Below are positions 16,209 through 25,797 of a stretch of DNA of 33,920 nucleotides, piece after piece (the first letter of the stretch is position 1; each line of letters begins with the position of its first letter). The stretch is from the NCBI GenBank assembly GCA_903944085.1, contig CAJAQO010000036.1, positions 1 through 33,920 on the forward strand, read 5' to 3'. Position numbers and translations under genes: made by a program. The notes under the pieces were generated by a model that saw nothing but the letters and a program-made list of their open reading frames with translations, did no database searches and was not told the origin of the DNA. Origin of the DNA: an uncultured Verrucomicrobia subdivision 3 bacterium. Lineage in GTDB: Bacteria > Verrucomicrobiota > Verrucomicrobiia > Limisphaerales > UBA11358.

Positions 16209-16430
16209 TTAATCATGCTGCCGGCGAATTTTTTTGCCAGCGGCGGAGCCACATTCCAACCGCTCCAGCGTTGGCGATTCGTGACTTTCATTTTTCGTCA
16301 CCGGCAGAAAACGCCGGGCCAGTTTCGCCCACTTGGCCTTGGTGGCCGCTCGATTACGCCGGGTCAGCCGGAGGGTATAAAGGGACATGATCAGGCTGCA
16401 AAGGGCGGCGAGTTGCATTGGGTGGCTCAT
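16209..16430 (-). CDS. 73-residue hypothetical protein with N-terminal hydrophobic helix
   Basis: From ATG at 16430: a hydrophobic start (MQLAALCSLIMSLYTL) followed by a strongly basic stretch (RLTRRNRAATKAKWAKLARR) and a polar tail. It resembles a small membrane-anchored protein with a cytoplasmic tail. It is the first of three small genes on this strand and lies just downstream of the second copy of the shared two-box element. The frame is open further upstream to 16520, but that would run through the regulatory box. Confidence 0.45.
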   Translation of the reverse strand: MSHPMQLAALCSLIMSLYTLRLTRRNRAATKAKWAKLARRFLPVTKNESHESPTLERLECGSAAGKKIRRQHD

Positions 16431-16442
16431 AATTGAGGCGGT

Positions 16443-16494
16443 CACGCAAGTATATGAATTGCCAAGCATCAGGGATACCTGCCCTTTGGGGAAG
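16443..16494 (-). promoter_or_regulatory. Shared two-box regulatory element, copy 2
   Basis: The 16-bp box at 16479-16494 is identical to 15701-15716. The second box CTTGCGTG (16450-16443, minus strand) follows after 28 bases. It sits 49 bases before the ATG at 16430 and directly behind the response-regulator gene, whose product is the obvious candidate binder (inference). Confidence 0.6.
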
Positions 16495-16516
16495 CTGCCG
16501 TGGTGCCGGCAAAAAA

Positions 16517-17155
16517 TCACTCCGCTGGATCCGGCTTGAACAGGCCGGCTGCCGTCGCCAAGCTGGTCAGTTCGGCCACGGATTGGACTTGCAGCCGGCG
16601 GGTCAGATTGGTGCGGTGCAATTTGACGGTGCGCAAATTGATGCCCAGTTCGTCAGCGATCTGCTTGTTCAGCCGGCCGCGCACGACGTGGCCCAGCACC
16701 TCGAGTTCGCGCGGGGAGAGTTGGGCAAACCGGGCGCGCAATTCGCGCTGCCGTTCCCGCTGGCCGCGCTCGGACGCGTTGCGCGCGAGCGCGCGTTTCA
16801 CAGCGTCGAGCAAGGCTTCTTTGGGACTGAGCTTGGTCAGAAAATCTTCGGCGCCGTGCCGAATGGCCCGCACGGTGATGGGAATATCCCCTTGTGCCGA
16901 GAGAAAAATAACCGGCAACGGATTCGCGGACTGCGCCAGCGCCGCCTGCAATTCCAAGCCGTCGCAGCCTGGCATCTGCAAATCGGTCACCACGCAACCG
17001 GCGGCGGCGGGCGGGAGCTGGTCGAGAAATTCCCGCGCCGATTCAAAAGCCTGGACCGCATAGCCCGCCGCGCGCAGCAGGCGGGACGCCGACGTCAAAA
17101 ATGACGCGTCGTCATCCACAATAAAAACCGTGGCTGAGGTGGCGGCTGCATTCAT
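16517..17155 (-). CDS. FixJ/NarL-type response regulator
   Basis: 212 residues: a receiver domain (about 8-120) with the acidic pocket DDD at 14-16, phospho-acceptor Asp58 in CVVTDLQMPG and Lys107 in the FLTKL segment. A LuxR-type helix-turn-helix follows (LSPRELEVLGHVVRG, LNKQIADELGINLRTVKLHR). It works as a transcription factor controlled by the kinase encoded immediately upstream; the two genes overlap by ATGA. FixJ-like regulators usually bind as dimers to short palindromes, which fits the boxes at 15701 and 16479. Confidence 0.95.
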   Translation of the reverse strand: MNAAATSATVFIVDDDASFLTSASRLLRAAGYAVQAFESAREFLDQLPPAAAGCVVTDLQMPGCDGLELQAALAQSANPLPVIFLSAQGDIPITVRAIRHGAEDFLTKLSPKEALLDAVKRALARNASERGQRERQRELRARFAQLSPRELEVLGHVVRGRLNKQIADELGINLRTVKLHRTNLTRRLQVQSVAELTSLATAAGLFKPDPAE

Positions 17156-19125
17156 GGGCTGCTGCGTTCCGCCGGCAGCGTGAACTTGAAAACCGCGCCG
17201 TGCGGGTCTTGGTTTCCGCCCCAGATTGAACCGCCATGCGCGGCGATGATCGTGTGCGAAATGGCCAGTCCCATGCCCATGCCCTCCGGCTTGGTGGTAA
17301 AGAATGGTTGAAAAAGACGTTCCAGTTTGTCCGGCGGAATGCCCGTGCCCGAGTCGCTCACAGCCACTTCAACCAGCCCGTCTTTCCTTGGTTCGGCCCG
17401 GATCACCAGTCGCCGGTCGGCGGGATTGCAGGTGGCCATGGCATCCATGCCGTTCAAAATCAGGTTCAGCAACACCTGCTGCAAATGCACCCGGTCGCCT
17501 TGGACGACGGGCAGCCGGGCCGAAACCTGCATGGTTAAATCCACCTGGCGAGTGAGCGCGTCCGACCACGCCAGCGCAACGGTCTCCTCGATCAATTCGC
17601 CCAAGTCCAAAGGATTGGATGCCAGGTCGCGGCGCTTCAACAATGACCGCATCCGTTCAATCACGCTGCCGGCACGCTGGTCGTCCTTGCGGATGTCGGC
17701 CAGGATCGCACGGATTTCTTCCAAATCCGGTTTCGCTTTTTGGAGGAAAAGTTCGGCGGCTTCCGCGTTGCGCAGAATGGCGCCGAGCGGCTGGTTGAGT
17801 TCATGTGCCAAGGCCGACGCCAATTGCCCCATCGTGGACACGCGAGACACATGCGCCAGCTCCGTGCGCTGCCGGTTGATTTCCGCCTCCGCCTGCCGCC
17901 GCCGTTTCCGCTGGGCCAGCAGTCCGGCAATCGTGAATGCCTGCGCCAAAAAAACCACGAGCGAAATCAAAATCAAATCCTGATGTTCATCCCACAACGA
18001 AACCGGCCGGTAGCGGACCAAGCAATCAGCCGGCACCCGGCTTTCCCGGATGTGCCAGCGCCGCAGCGCGCGCCAGTCCACCATCGGCGTGCCTTTCGTG
18101 ACCACCTCGATGGGCAACGTTTCTGGTTTGACACCTCCGAGCACGCGAAAGGCAAGCTGGCCGCCGCGCGCCCCAAGTTCCTCGGAATCCACCACCACGC
18201 CGCCCACCACGCCGCTGCCGAGCACCCAGCCGCCCAGCACATAAACCGGAACGCTGGCCGAAGGCACCAGCATTTGCGCCAGTTGCGACATGAAAAAAGG
18301 CTGGCCGGTGACATCGCGTTGAAACGTGCTCAACAAGATCACCGTGCCGGCCGGCAACGACTGGACCGCCGCCGGCAACGCCGCCACCGGCCGGTTCGTC
18401 CAGAATTCAAACTCGATGCCCTCCAAGGCGTGCGCCGATTCCTCGATCCGGCCCAAGGCGGCCCGATCCACTTCCGAAGTGCCGCCAATCACCACCACGC
18501 GGCGTGTGTCCGGCTGCAAACGCAGCATCAAACCCAGTGTGCCGCGAACGTCGAAACGCTGGATGATGCCGGTGACGCCGAGCTTGCTGATGGCCGACGG
18601 CACGGCCAGTTCGTTGACCGAAAGAAAAACCACCGGCACGTCCGGGAACAAAGCATCCGGCAAGGCGCCCGCGAGCGAGTAGTCGCCCGAAGGGAACACG
18701 AGGAAGAGGTCTAGATTTTGGCCGGCGTATTTTTTGCCCAAGTAATCTTGAAACAGTTGAAAATTGGCCTTGTCCGAAAAATGGCGGGCATAAAGATGCT
18801 CGGAAAAAAATTCAATCCGGTTCGTGCTGAGCTTCTGCAACTCCGCCTGGACCACCTGTTGCAGCGTGATGCTTCCCGGCGCATCCCGCCCCTCGTTGAA
18901 CAGCATCAAAACCCTTTTGGGGCGGGCATCCGCCCAGCTTTTTTCATTTTGAGCCACGCCCTCCAGCCGGCCGAAAAAAAACAAAGCGAGCAGGGCGCAG
19001 ACCAGGCTTCCGGGCCGCCGGCGGATTGGCGAAAAAAACTGGGGGCTAAAATTCAATGCCGCCAGCCTAGCGTTCCGACCTTTAGTTTCAAGCAAATCCG
19101 GCGGCCGGCCCCAAATCCTGATCAA
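17152..19125 (-). CDS. Sensor histidine kinase with periplasmic ABC-substrate-binding-like domain
   Basis: 657 residues. An N-terminal hydrophobic export segment (about 41-53) is followed by an extracytoplasmic domain (about 68-350) resembling ABC-transporter substrate-binding proteins (KRVLMLFNEGRD, PDVPVVFLSVNE, LGGWVLGSGVVGGVVVDSEE). A membrane helix (384-404) and a short coiled segment lead into the kinase core: His441 in ALAHELNQPLGAILRN, N-box Asn555, DSGTGIPP at 591-598 and GMGMGLAIS at 615-623. The H-box is of the FixL/DctB-like type. It would sense a small periplasmic ligand and phosphorylate the FixJ-type regulator downstream. The frame opens with TTG (19125); a TTG at 19056 is a plausible alternative. 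The ligand is unknown. Confidence 0.92.
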   Translation of the reverse strand: MIRIWGRPPDLLETKGRNARLAALNFSPQFFSPIRRRPGSLVCALLALFFFGRLEGVAQNEKSWADARPKRVLMLFNEGRDAPGSITLQQVVQAELQKLSTNRIEFFSEHLYARHFSDKANFQLFQDYLGKKYAGQNLDLFLVFPSGDYSLAGALPDALFPDVPVVFLSVNELAVPSAISKLGVTGIIQRFDVRGTLGLMLRLQPDTRRVVVIGGTSEVDRAALGRIEESAHALEGIEFEFWTNRPVAALPAAVQSLPAGTVILLSTFQRDVTGQPFFMSQLAQMLVPSASVPVYVLGGWVLGSGVVGGVVVDSEELGARGGQLAFRVLGGVKPETLPIEVVTKGTPMVDWRALRRWHIRESRVPADCLVRYRPVSLWDEHQDLILISLVVFLAQAFTIAGLLAQRKRRRQAEAEINRQRTELAHVSRVSTMGQLASALAHELNQPLGAILRNAEAAELFLQKAKPDLEEIRAILADIRKDDQRAGSVIERMRSLLKRRDLASNPLDLGELIEETVALAWSDALTRQVDLTMQVSARLPVVQGDRVHLQQVLLNLILNGMDAMATCNPADRRLVIRAEPRKDGLVEVAVSDSGTGIPPDKLERLFQPFFTTKPEGMGMGLAISHTIIAAHGGSIWGGNQDPHGAVFKFTLPAERSSP

Positions 19126-19279
19126 CCTAACTAAATCTTGACATTAACATATCAAATATTGCAAAGTAGCGATGGAAATTCAAACAAACGGTCGAGCCCG
19201 CCTTGGACGGACTAGGCCAATCGAAAATCAGAAGAGAAGTCATGGTGGCCGCGCCGCCACGAAAACCCAAAATCAAAAA

Positions 19280-22200
19280 ATGAAAACCAAACAAACTCTC
19301 GTTCAAATCTGCCGGCTTGTTGCCTGGGTCTGCCTGATTTCATTTCGCAGTTCGGCGGAAACCGGCTCGCTGCCGAATTTTGACCGCCGCTTGGAAACAA
19401 CCAAGACAAGCCAGCCGGCGGTCGCCAACGCGGCCCGGGAAAAGGCCGCGAGCCTCATTCGCGCTCGCGTCCAGGAAGTCCGCATTGACGGTGATGAGCT
19501 GCTTGGCTCGCCCAAATTCATCGCCTCCACGCGCGCGTTCCTGACGGGCGCGAATGGCAGCGGTGGCGCGGTGTCCGCCGCGACGGCGGCGGCGTTTCCG
19601 ACGGACGAGCCGCAGCGCGGCGTGAAAACTTTTTTAACGGAGCACTCGGCGCTGTTCGGTTTCGGCCCGGAAGCGCTGGCGGCGGCCAAGGTCAAGCGCG
19701 ATTACGTCAGCGCGTCCGGCGGCTTCAGCACCACGGTCTGGCAGCAGCATGTGGACGACATCGCGGTTTTTGAAGCAGTTTTCAAAGCGCATCTGACGCA
19801 GCAGGGCGAACTCATCAACGTCAGCAGCCAGTTTGTGCCCGACTTGCCAACCGCTTCCGGCAGAATTGCCGCCCGCACCACGCTCGAAGCGATGCCGCCG
19901 ATTTCGGCGCAGCAAGCCATTATTCTCGCCGCGCAAAACATTGGAGACATGCTCGCCACCAATCAGCTTGCGGCGCAGGATTTGCCGCAGGGCAACGAGC
20001 GGGTCCAGCATTTTCGCGGCTCGCCGGTGTTGAACAACACCAGCGCGCGGCTGGCTTGGCTGCCGGTGGATGCGGGCACGCTGCGGTTGTGCTGGAATGT
20101 CAACGTCGAAAGCCGGGCGCGCGGCGAGTTGTATCAAATTCTCGTGGACGCACAGACGGGCCAAATTTGGTTGCGCGAATGTCTCACCGACGAGCTTTCA
20201 GACGCCACATTCAACGTGTGGACCAACGAAAGTCCCACGCCCATGATGCCGACGCTGGGCGCGATGACTTCGTTTCAACCGCCGCAGGTGCCGCGCGCGC
20301 TGGTGACGTTTGCCGCGCTGGACACCAATGCCTCGCCGGCCGGCTGGATCAATGACGGCGACAATACAACTGTCGGCAACAACGTGGATGCGCATTTGGA
20401 CTGGAACAACGATAACATCGCCGATCCCGGATCGCACCCAGCCGGTTCGCCCAACCGGGTTTTCAGTTATGCGGCTGACCTGACGCAGGAACCCTCCAAC
20501 AACTGGGCGCCAGCAGTGGTTTCCCTGTTTTACTGGAACAATTTTGCACACGACCGATACTACGAATACGGTTTCACGGAAGCTGCGGGCAATTTTCAGT
20601 CGAATAACTTCGGCCGCGGCGGCACGGGCAACGATCCCGTGCAGGCGGACGGCCAGGACAGTTACATGCTGCCGGCCACCAATGGCACTTCGCGAGACAA
20701 TGCCAATTTTTCCACCCCGACGGACGGCAGTTCCCCTCGGATGCAAATGTATATTTTCAACTTCCCCAGCCCGAACCGCGACGATGACTTGGACGCCACG
20801 ATGATGCTGCATGAATATACGCACGGCGTCAGCTCGCGGCTGGTGGGTGGCGGGGTCGGCATCAGCGCGCTGCAAACGTCGGAAATGGGTGAAGGCTGGA
20901 GCGATTTTTGCGCGCTGTCGTTGTTGAGCAATCCGACGAACGATCCTGACGCGAACTATGGCATGTTTGCTTATGTGGGCTACAATTTTTACGGCATGAC
21001 CAGCAATTATTATTTCGGTCTGCGCCGTTATCCTTATTCGGTTAGCACCAATGTCAATCCACTAACTTACAAGGATATTGACACCAACCAGTTGAGCGCC
21101 CACACCGGCGTGCCCATCAGTCCGTGGCTGGGTTACAACCCCGCAAACGCTAACGAAGTCCACAACGCGGGCGAAGTCTGGTGTATTGCGCTTTGGGAGG
21201 CGCGCTCGCGGATGTGCCACAAATACGGCAACGCGGCGGGCAATCAGATGATGCTGCAACTGGTGATTGACGGCATGAAACTCTCGCCGGCCAATCCGCT
21301 TTTTCTCCAGGCGCGCGATGCGATTCTTCAGGCCGACCGCGCGGACAACGGCGGCGCGAATCAGGATTTGTTGTGGGCCGCCTTTGCCAAGCGCGGCATG
21401 GGTTACTCCGCCTCGTCACCCGGCAACAACACCACCACCGGCGTCGGCGAAGCGTTTAATACGCCATTGGACACGAACGCGCCAATCATCGCGGTATTAT
21501 CGCCGGCAAATAACGCCACCCTGAATTTGTTGACGAACATCAGCGGCACCGCGTATGACGGCGGCAGCGGTTTGCAGGGCAATCAAATTCACTTCACGCT
21601 CAACAATAATGGAAATTTTTGGAGCGGCAGCTATTGGACCAATACCGTTTCAACCGACCCGTCCATCCTGCTCACCGCGAATGTTGCCAATGGTGCGTGG
21701 ACTTTCAACGGCGTGCCGACCGGCGGCAATCAAGCTCAAGGAACCTATTACATCAGCGCCTACGCCCGCGACAACGCGGGCAATGTTTCGCAGGCGCAAT
21801 CCGGCGTCACCTCGACCAGTTTCGTCCTCAGCACCACGCCACCGAACGTGGCGATCACGTTTCCGGTGAACGGCAGCACGATCACCAATCAGCTTTCCGG
21901 CAACTGGTTTCAAGGCACCGCCAGCGGGAATCTGGGCATTTCGGTAAGCGTGTCACTCTTCATCCGCCGCAACAGCGACAATCTTTACTGGACCGGCTCC
22001 GGCTGGGGCAATGTTACGAACGGCTTCATCAGTAACACCTACAATTCCGGCACGCACGCCTGGCAGAGCACCGGCCTGCTGCCGGTGCCCGGCAGTTCGC
22101 TCGGCAACGGCACCTATCACTTTATCGCCATCGCGGCGGATGCAGCGGGCGTCCAGCAACAGGTGGATTCCGTCGTGTCAGTGGATTTTCATCCCGTCTA

Positions 22201-25200
22201 TACGTTCACGGCGGGCAGTTACTTCGATGCCGATCCGAACAATGACAACATGAACTGGGACAATCCCGCGAATTGGGACCAGGCCAGCGTGCCCACATCG
22301 GATGCCCGCGTGGTTATCAATGGCTACACGCCGGATAACACCAGCCTCGGCAGTCTGCAACTGTATCGGCTGGACTTGTCCGGTGGCACGCTGACCACGG
22401 CTGGGATGATCATCACCAACCTCAACATCTCCGGCGGCGCGCTTTCCGGCGGAGCCATCAGCTTGCCGGTGGGCGGCGTCTTCAATTGGTCAGGCGGGAT
22501 CATCGCCGGTTCCTACAACGTGCCCGCCGGCGCGATGGTCAACCTCACCGGTTCGGCGGACAAAACCATGTCCGTCGTTACCCTCGTCAACAATGGCACG
22601 GTGCTTTGGAACGGTGGCAACTTGGTGGGTTCCTATGGGAGTGTGGTCACCAACAACGCCAGCTTCGTCATCCAAAGCAGCGGCAATTTCGATAATAATG
22701 GCAGCGGTGCCGGCTACTATGGCTTGCCAGAGTTCGTCAATAACGGCTGGTTTCAAAAAACCAATTCCAACGGGGAAACCATTATTGCGCCTGACAATGG
22801 CGGGTGGACTTTCATCCAAAATGGAACCATTGACATTGAAAACGGTGCCTTAAGTTCGCAGAGCCAGTTTCAGGTGAACGGGGGGGCCGTCTTTGCGGGG
22901 CCGGGCGAAACGCGCGTGGATGCCGGGAGCATTGTCCTCAGTGGCACCAACACCATCCAACCGGGTGCAACCGTGGAATTGGCGGGCGGCACTTGGGGCG
23001 GCAACAATCTCTTTATCGGCCCCGGAACGTTTGTGTGGAGCGGCGGCACCATTGACGGGATCAACGCCGTCGGTGCCGGTGCAAATCTTGCCATCCTCGG
23101 CGATGGTCCGAAAACTTTGAACGTCGGCACGCTGACCAACGCCGGCTATGGGGTTTGGACCGGTGCCGGGCCGGTGGTTTGCACCTATGGCAGCACGTTC
23201 GAGAACGACGGCACTTTCATGGTTCAGAACGATTCGTCCTTTGCCAACAATGGCGGTGGCGCTGGATATTATGGGCTGCCGCAGTTCATCAACACGGGCA
23301 GCTTTGTCAAGACCAACAGCACCGGCACCAACACCACTCTGTTCGCGCCGGACAACGGCGGCGTGGCCTTCAATAACTATGGCACCGTCACGGTGCAAAG
23401 CGGCGTGCTGGCCTTGGGCGGCGGCGGCAGTGATGCCAACGCAACTTTCACGATCGCTGCGGGATCGCGACTCGATTTGACCGGCGGCGTTCACAATTTC
23501 GGCCCCGGCCTCATGAGTTTGAATGGAACCGGCCTGACCCGGCTGATTACGACCGGCTCGCTAACGTTGAACGGCAACGTGATGTTCAATAACGGCGGCA
23601 CGTTCGAAATTGACACCAATGGAAACGTGACGGGAAATGGAACCTTTGGCGGCACGGGAATTTTCAACTGGACCGGCGGCACCATTTCAGCGGTCATCGG
23701 GCTGCAAACCAACATCACCCTCAATGTGAGCGGCGACGGGGCTAAGACGCTGAACGTCGGCACGGTGACCAATGCCGGCCACGGTTTTTGGACTGGCGCC
23801 GGGTCAGTTAATTGCACCTATGGCAGCACGTTCGAGAACGATGGCACTTTCACGGTCCAGAACAACTCAGCCTTTTCCAACAACGGCGGTGGGGCCGGCT
23901 ATTATGGACTGCCAGTGTTCATCAACAACGGCAACCTGGTCAAAATCAATAGCAGTGGAACCACGCTCTTTGACAGTGTCAATGGCGGCGTGGCCTTCAA
24001 TAACAACGGGATCGTCAACGTGCAAAGCGGCAATGTGGCCCTGGCCGGCGGCGGCATTGGCAGCAACGGTTCGCTGGCCGAAGTTGCCGGTTCAGAAGTG
24101 GATTTTCTGGCGGGAAACTTTTCTCTGGCTGGGAATCCAATCTTTTCTGGCGCGGGCAGCACGCGGGTCAACGGCGGAACAGTCGCTTTCGCAAATTCCC
24201 AAAACACGCTGACGGCGGGTGCCACGTTCGAAATTGACACCAATGGAAACGTGACGGGAAATGGAACCTTTGGCGGCACGGGAACTTTCAACTGGACCGG
24301 CGGCACCATTTCAGCGGTCATTGCCCTGCAAACGAACATCGCGCTGAACATCACCGGCAGCGACCCGAAGATTTTCAACGTCGGCTCGCTGGCCAACGCC
24401 GGTCATGGCCTGTGGACCGGAGCCGGTCTGGTGATTTGCACCTATGGCAGCACGTTTGAGAACGATGGCACATTTATCATCCAGACCGACTCGTCCTTTT
24501 CCAATAACGGCGGCGGGGCCGGCTACTATGGGCTGCCGGCGTTTGTCAACAACGGCACGCTTCGCAAAAACATCACGACGGGCACCACGGTTATCGCCCC
24601 GGACAATGGCGGCGTAATCTTTGACCAGAATGGCACGCTGGATGTCGAAACCGGCATCTTGAGTTTGCAGAGTCAGTTTAATGTCAACGGCGGTGCCGTC
24701 TTTACCGGGCCGGGCAAAACACGCGTGGACGCGGGAACCGCCGTGGTGAACGGCACCAACACCATCCAAGCCGGCGCGACGGTGGAACTGGCGGCCGGCA
24801 GTTGGAGCGGCCTCAATCTTTTCACCGGCTCAGGCACCTTTGTCTGGAGTGGCGGAATCATGGCCGGAATCAACACCGTGGGCGCGGGTGCCAATCTTTC
24901 CATCCTCGGCAACGGAACAAAAACCTTGAATGTGGGCACGCTGGTCAGTGCCGGCCAGGGGTTGTGGGCCGGAACCGGGCCGGTTAGTTGCACCTACGGG
25001 AGCATTTTCGAGAACGATGGCACTTTCACTGTTCAAAACGATTCGGCATTCAGCAACAATGGCGGCGGCAGCGGCTACTACGATCTCCCCGCCTTCGTCA
25101 ACCATGGCACGTTTCGCAAGAACACCACGACCGGCACGACAACTTACCCCTTAGACAATGGCGGTGTGGCGTTTAACAATACTGGCACGGTGGATTTGCA

Positions 25201-25726
25201 ATCCGGCAGCCTGGCCATCAATGGAAATTACGCCTTGGCTGGTTCCCCGCAGCTCAAGCTGGTGCTCGGTGGCGTCAATCCCGGAACCCAGTTCAGTCAG
25301 GAAACCTTTGCGGGTGCCGCGACGCTTGGCGGAATGTTGAGCGTCACTTTGACCAACGGATTCACGCCCACCAACGGCCAGTCTTTTACCTTGGCCACTT
25401 ACAATTCCAGCGCCGGCCAGTTTAGTGCCACGCAATTTCCACCGCTGCCGGTGATTTCAAAATGGCAACTGACTTACAACCCCGGTTCGCTGCTGTTGCA
25501 GGTGGTGCCTTCGGCGGCATTTCAAAGCGCCTCGCTGACCAACGGGAATTTTCAATTCGTCTTCTCCGGCCAGACCGGTTCAAGTTGCCTCATCCAAGTT
25601 TCGACCAACTTACTAAACTGGGTGCCGCTGTTCACCAACGCGCCGTTCAACGGCACCTTGAACTACGTTGATCCGCAAACGCCGCAGGTTCCCGTGCGCT
25701 TTTATCGCGCGACCATTCTTCCGTAA
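19280..25726 (+). CDS. Giant secreted M36 (fungalysin-type) metalloprotease with repetitive beta-rich region
   Basis: 2148 residues from the ATG at 19280, which begins a good signal peptide; an upstream in-frame ATG (19172) would bury it. A propeptide-like region comes first. The M36 catalytic domain follows, with zinc motif HEYTHG (511-516) and the third ligand in EGWSDF (Glu538), typical of fungalysins. Ig-like modules (from about residue 733: AVLSPANNATLNLL, PPNVAITFPVNGSTI) come next, then a long Gly/Asn/Thr-rich region (about 1000-2000). This contains five copies of a motif built on YGSTFENDGTF and NNGGGAGYYGLP. The C-terminus (SGQTGSSCLIQVSTNLLNW to RFYRATILP) resembles end modules common in verrucomicrobial secreted proteins (recalled). 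Probably degrades extracellular protein while the repeats act as stalk or adhesin. Confidence 0.9.
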   Translation: MKTKQTLVQICRLVAWVCLISFRSSAETGSLPNFDRRLETTKTSQPAVANAAREKAASLIRARVQEVRIDGDELLGSPKFIASTRAFLTGANGSGGAVSAATAAAFPTDEPQRGVKTFLTEHSALFGFGPEALAAAKVKRDYVSASGGFSTTVWQQHVDDIAVFEAVFKAHLTQQGELINVSSQFVPDLPTASGRIAARTTLEAMPPISAQQAIILAAQNIGDMLATNQLAAQDLPQGNERVQHFRGSPVLNNTSARLAWLPVDAGTLRLCWNVNVESRARGELYQILVDAQTGQIWLRECLTDELSDATFNVWTNESPTPMMPTLGAMTSFQPPQVPRALVTFAALDTNASPAGWINDGDNTTVGNNVDAHLDWNNDNIADPGSHPAGSPNRVFSYAADLTQEPSNNWAPAVVSLFYWNNFAHDRYYEYGFTEAAGNFQSNNFGRGGTGNDPVQADGQDSYMLPATNGTSRDNANFSTPTDGSSPRMQMYIFNFPSPNRDDDLDATMMLHEYTHGVSSRLVGGGVGISALQTSEMGEGWSDFCALSLLSNPTNDPDANYGMFAYVGYNFYGMTSNYYFGLRRYPYSVSTNVNPLTYKDIDTNQLSAHTGVPISPWLGYNPANANEVHNAGEVWCIALWEARSRMCHKYGNAAGNQMMLQLVIDGMKLSPANPLFLQARDAILQADRADNGGANQDLLWAAFAKRGMGYSASSPGNNTTTGVGEAFNTPLDTNAPIIAVLSPANNATLNLLTNISGTAYDGGSGLQGNQIHFTLNNNGNFWSGSYWTNTVSTDPSILLTANVANGAWTFNGVPTGGNQAQGTYYISAYARDNAGNVSQAQSGVTSTSFVLSTTPPNVAITFPVNGSTITNQLSGNWFQGTASGNLGISVSVSLFIRRNSDNLYWTGSGWGNVTNGFISNTYNSGTHAWQSTGLLPVPGSSLGNGTYHFIAIAADAAGVQQQVDSVVSVDFHPVYTFTAGSYFDADPNNDNMNWDNPANWDQASVPTSDARVVINGYTPDNTSLGSLQLYRLDLSGGTLTTAGMIITNLNISGGALSGGAISLPVGGVFNWSGGIIAGSYNVPAGAMVNLTGSADKTMSVVTLVNNGTVLWNGGNLVGSYGSVVTNNASFVIQSSGNFDNNGSGAGYYGLPEFVNNGWFQKTNSNGETIIAPDNGGWTFIQNGTIDIENGALSSQSQFQVNGGAVFAGPGETRVDAGSIVLSGTNTIQPGATVELAGGTWGGNNLFIGPGTFVWSGGTIDGINAVGAGANLAILGDGPKTLNVGTLTNAGYGVWTGAGPVVCTYGSTFENDGTFMVQNDSSFANNGGGAGYYGLPQFINTGSFVKTNSTGTNTTLFAPDNGGVAFNNYGTVTVQSGVLALGGGGSDANATFTIAAGSRLDLTGGVHNFGPGLMSLNGTGLTRLITTGSLTLNGNVMFNNGGTFEIDTNGNVTGNGTFGGTGIFNWTGGTISAVIGLQTNITLNVSGDGAKTLNVGTVTNAGHGFWTGAGSVNCTYGSTFENDGTFTVQNNSAFSNNGGGAGYYGLPVFINNGNLVKINSSGTTLFDSVNGGVAFNNNGIVNVQSGNVALAGGGIGSNGSLAEVAGSEVDFLAGNFSLAGNPIFSGAGSTRVNGGTVAFANSQNTLTAGATFEIDTNGNVTGNGTFGGTGTFNWTGGTISAVIALQTNIALNITGSDPKIFNVGSLANAGHGLWTGAGLVICTYGSTFENDGTFIIQTDSSFSNNGGGAGYYGLPAFVNNGTLRKNITTGTTVIAPDNGGVIFDQNGTLDVETGILSLQSQFNVNGGAVFTGPGKTRVDAGTAVVNGTNTIQAGATVELAAGSWSGLNLFTGSGTFVWSGGIMAGINTVGAGANLSILGNGTKTLNVGTLVSAGQGLWAGTGPVSCTYGSIFENDGTFTVQNDSAFSNNGGGSGYYDLPAFVNHGTFRKNTTTGTTTYPLDNGGVAFNNTGTVDLQSGSLAINGNYALAGSPQLKLVLGGVNPGTQFSQETFAGAATLGGMLSVTLTNGFTPTNGQSFTLATYNSSAGQFSATQFPPLPVISKWQLTYNPGSLLLQVVPSAAFQSASLTNGNFQFVFSGQTGSSCLIQVSTNLLNWVPLFTNAPFNGTLNYVDPQTPQVPVRFYRATILP
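22560..25180 (+). repeat. Intragenic repeats in the giant protease, A-B-B-A order
   Basis: Five copies of a YYGLP-centred block have anchors at 22712, 23263, 23897, 24521 and 25072, so the steps are 551, 634, 624 and 551 bases. The first and last intervals share one filler (VNGGAVF, TRVDAG, GATVELA, GTFVWSGG). The two middle ones share another (GTFEIDTNGNVTGNGTFGGT), and 23600-23697 and 24224-24321 are almost identical in DNA. Confidence 0.85.
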
Positions 25727-25797
25727 GCTGCACCTCGGCTGGCTGGCCGGCGATGGTGCGGACGCGGAAACTTCCGCGCCCTTCGCAGTTGCCATTT

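Noticed and set aside
19138-19166. Promoter for the giant protease based on TTGACA at 19138
   Set aside because: TTGACA is present, but no acceptable -10 box lies 16-18 bases downstream, so it was not listed.
25500-25726. PEP-CTERM or T9SS sorting signal at the C-terminus of the giant protease
   Set aside because: No PEP motif, final helix or basic tail; the end is a beta-rich module ending in RFYRATILP.
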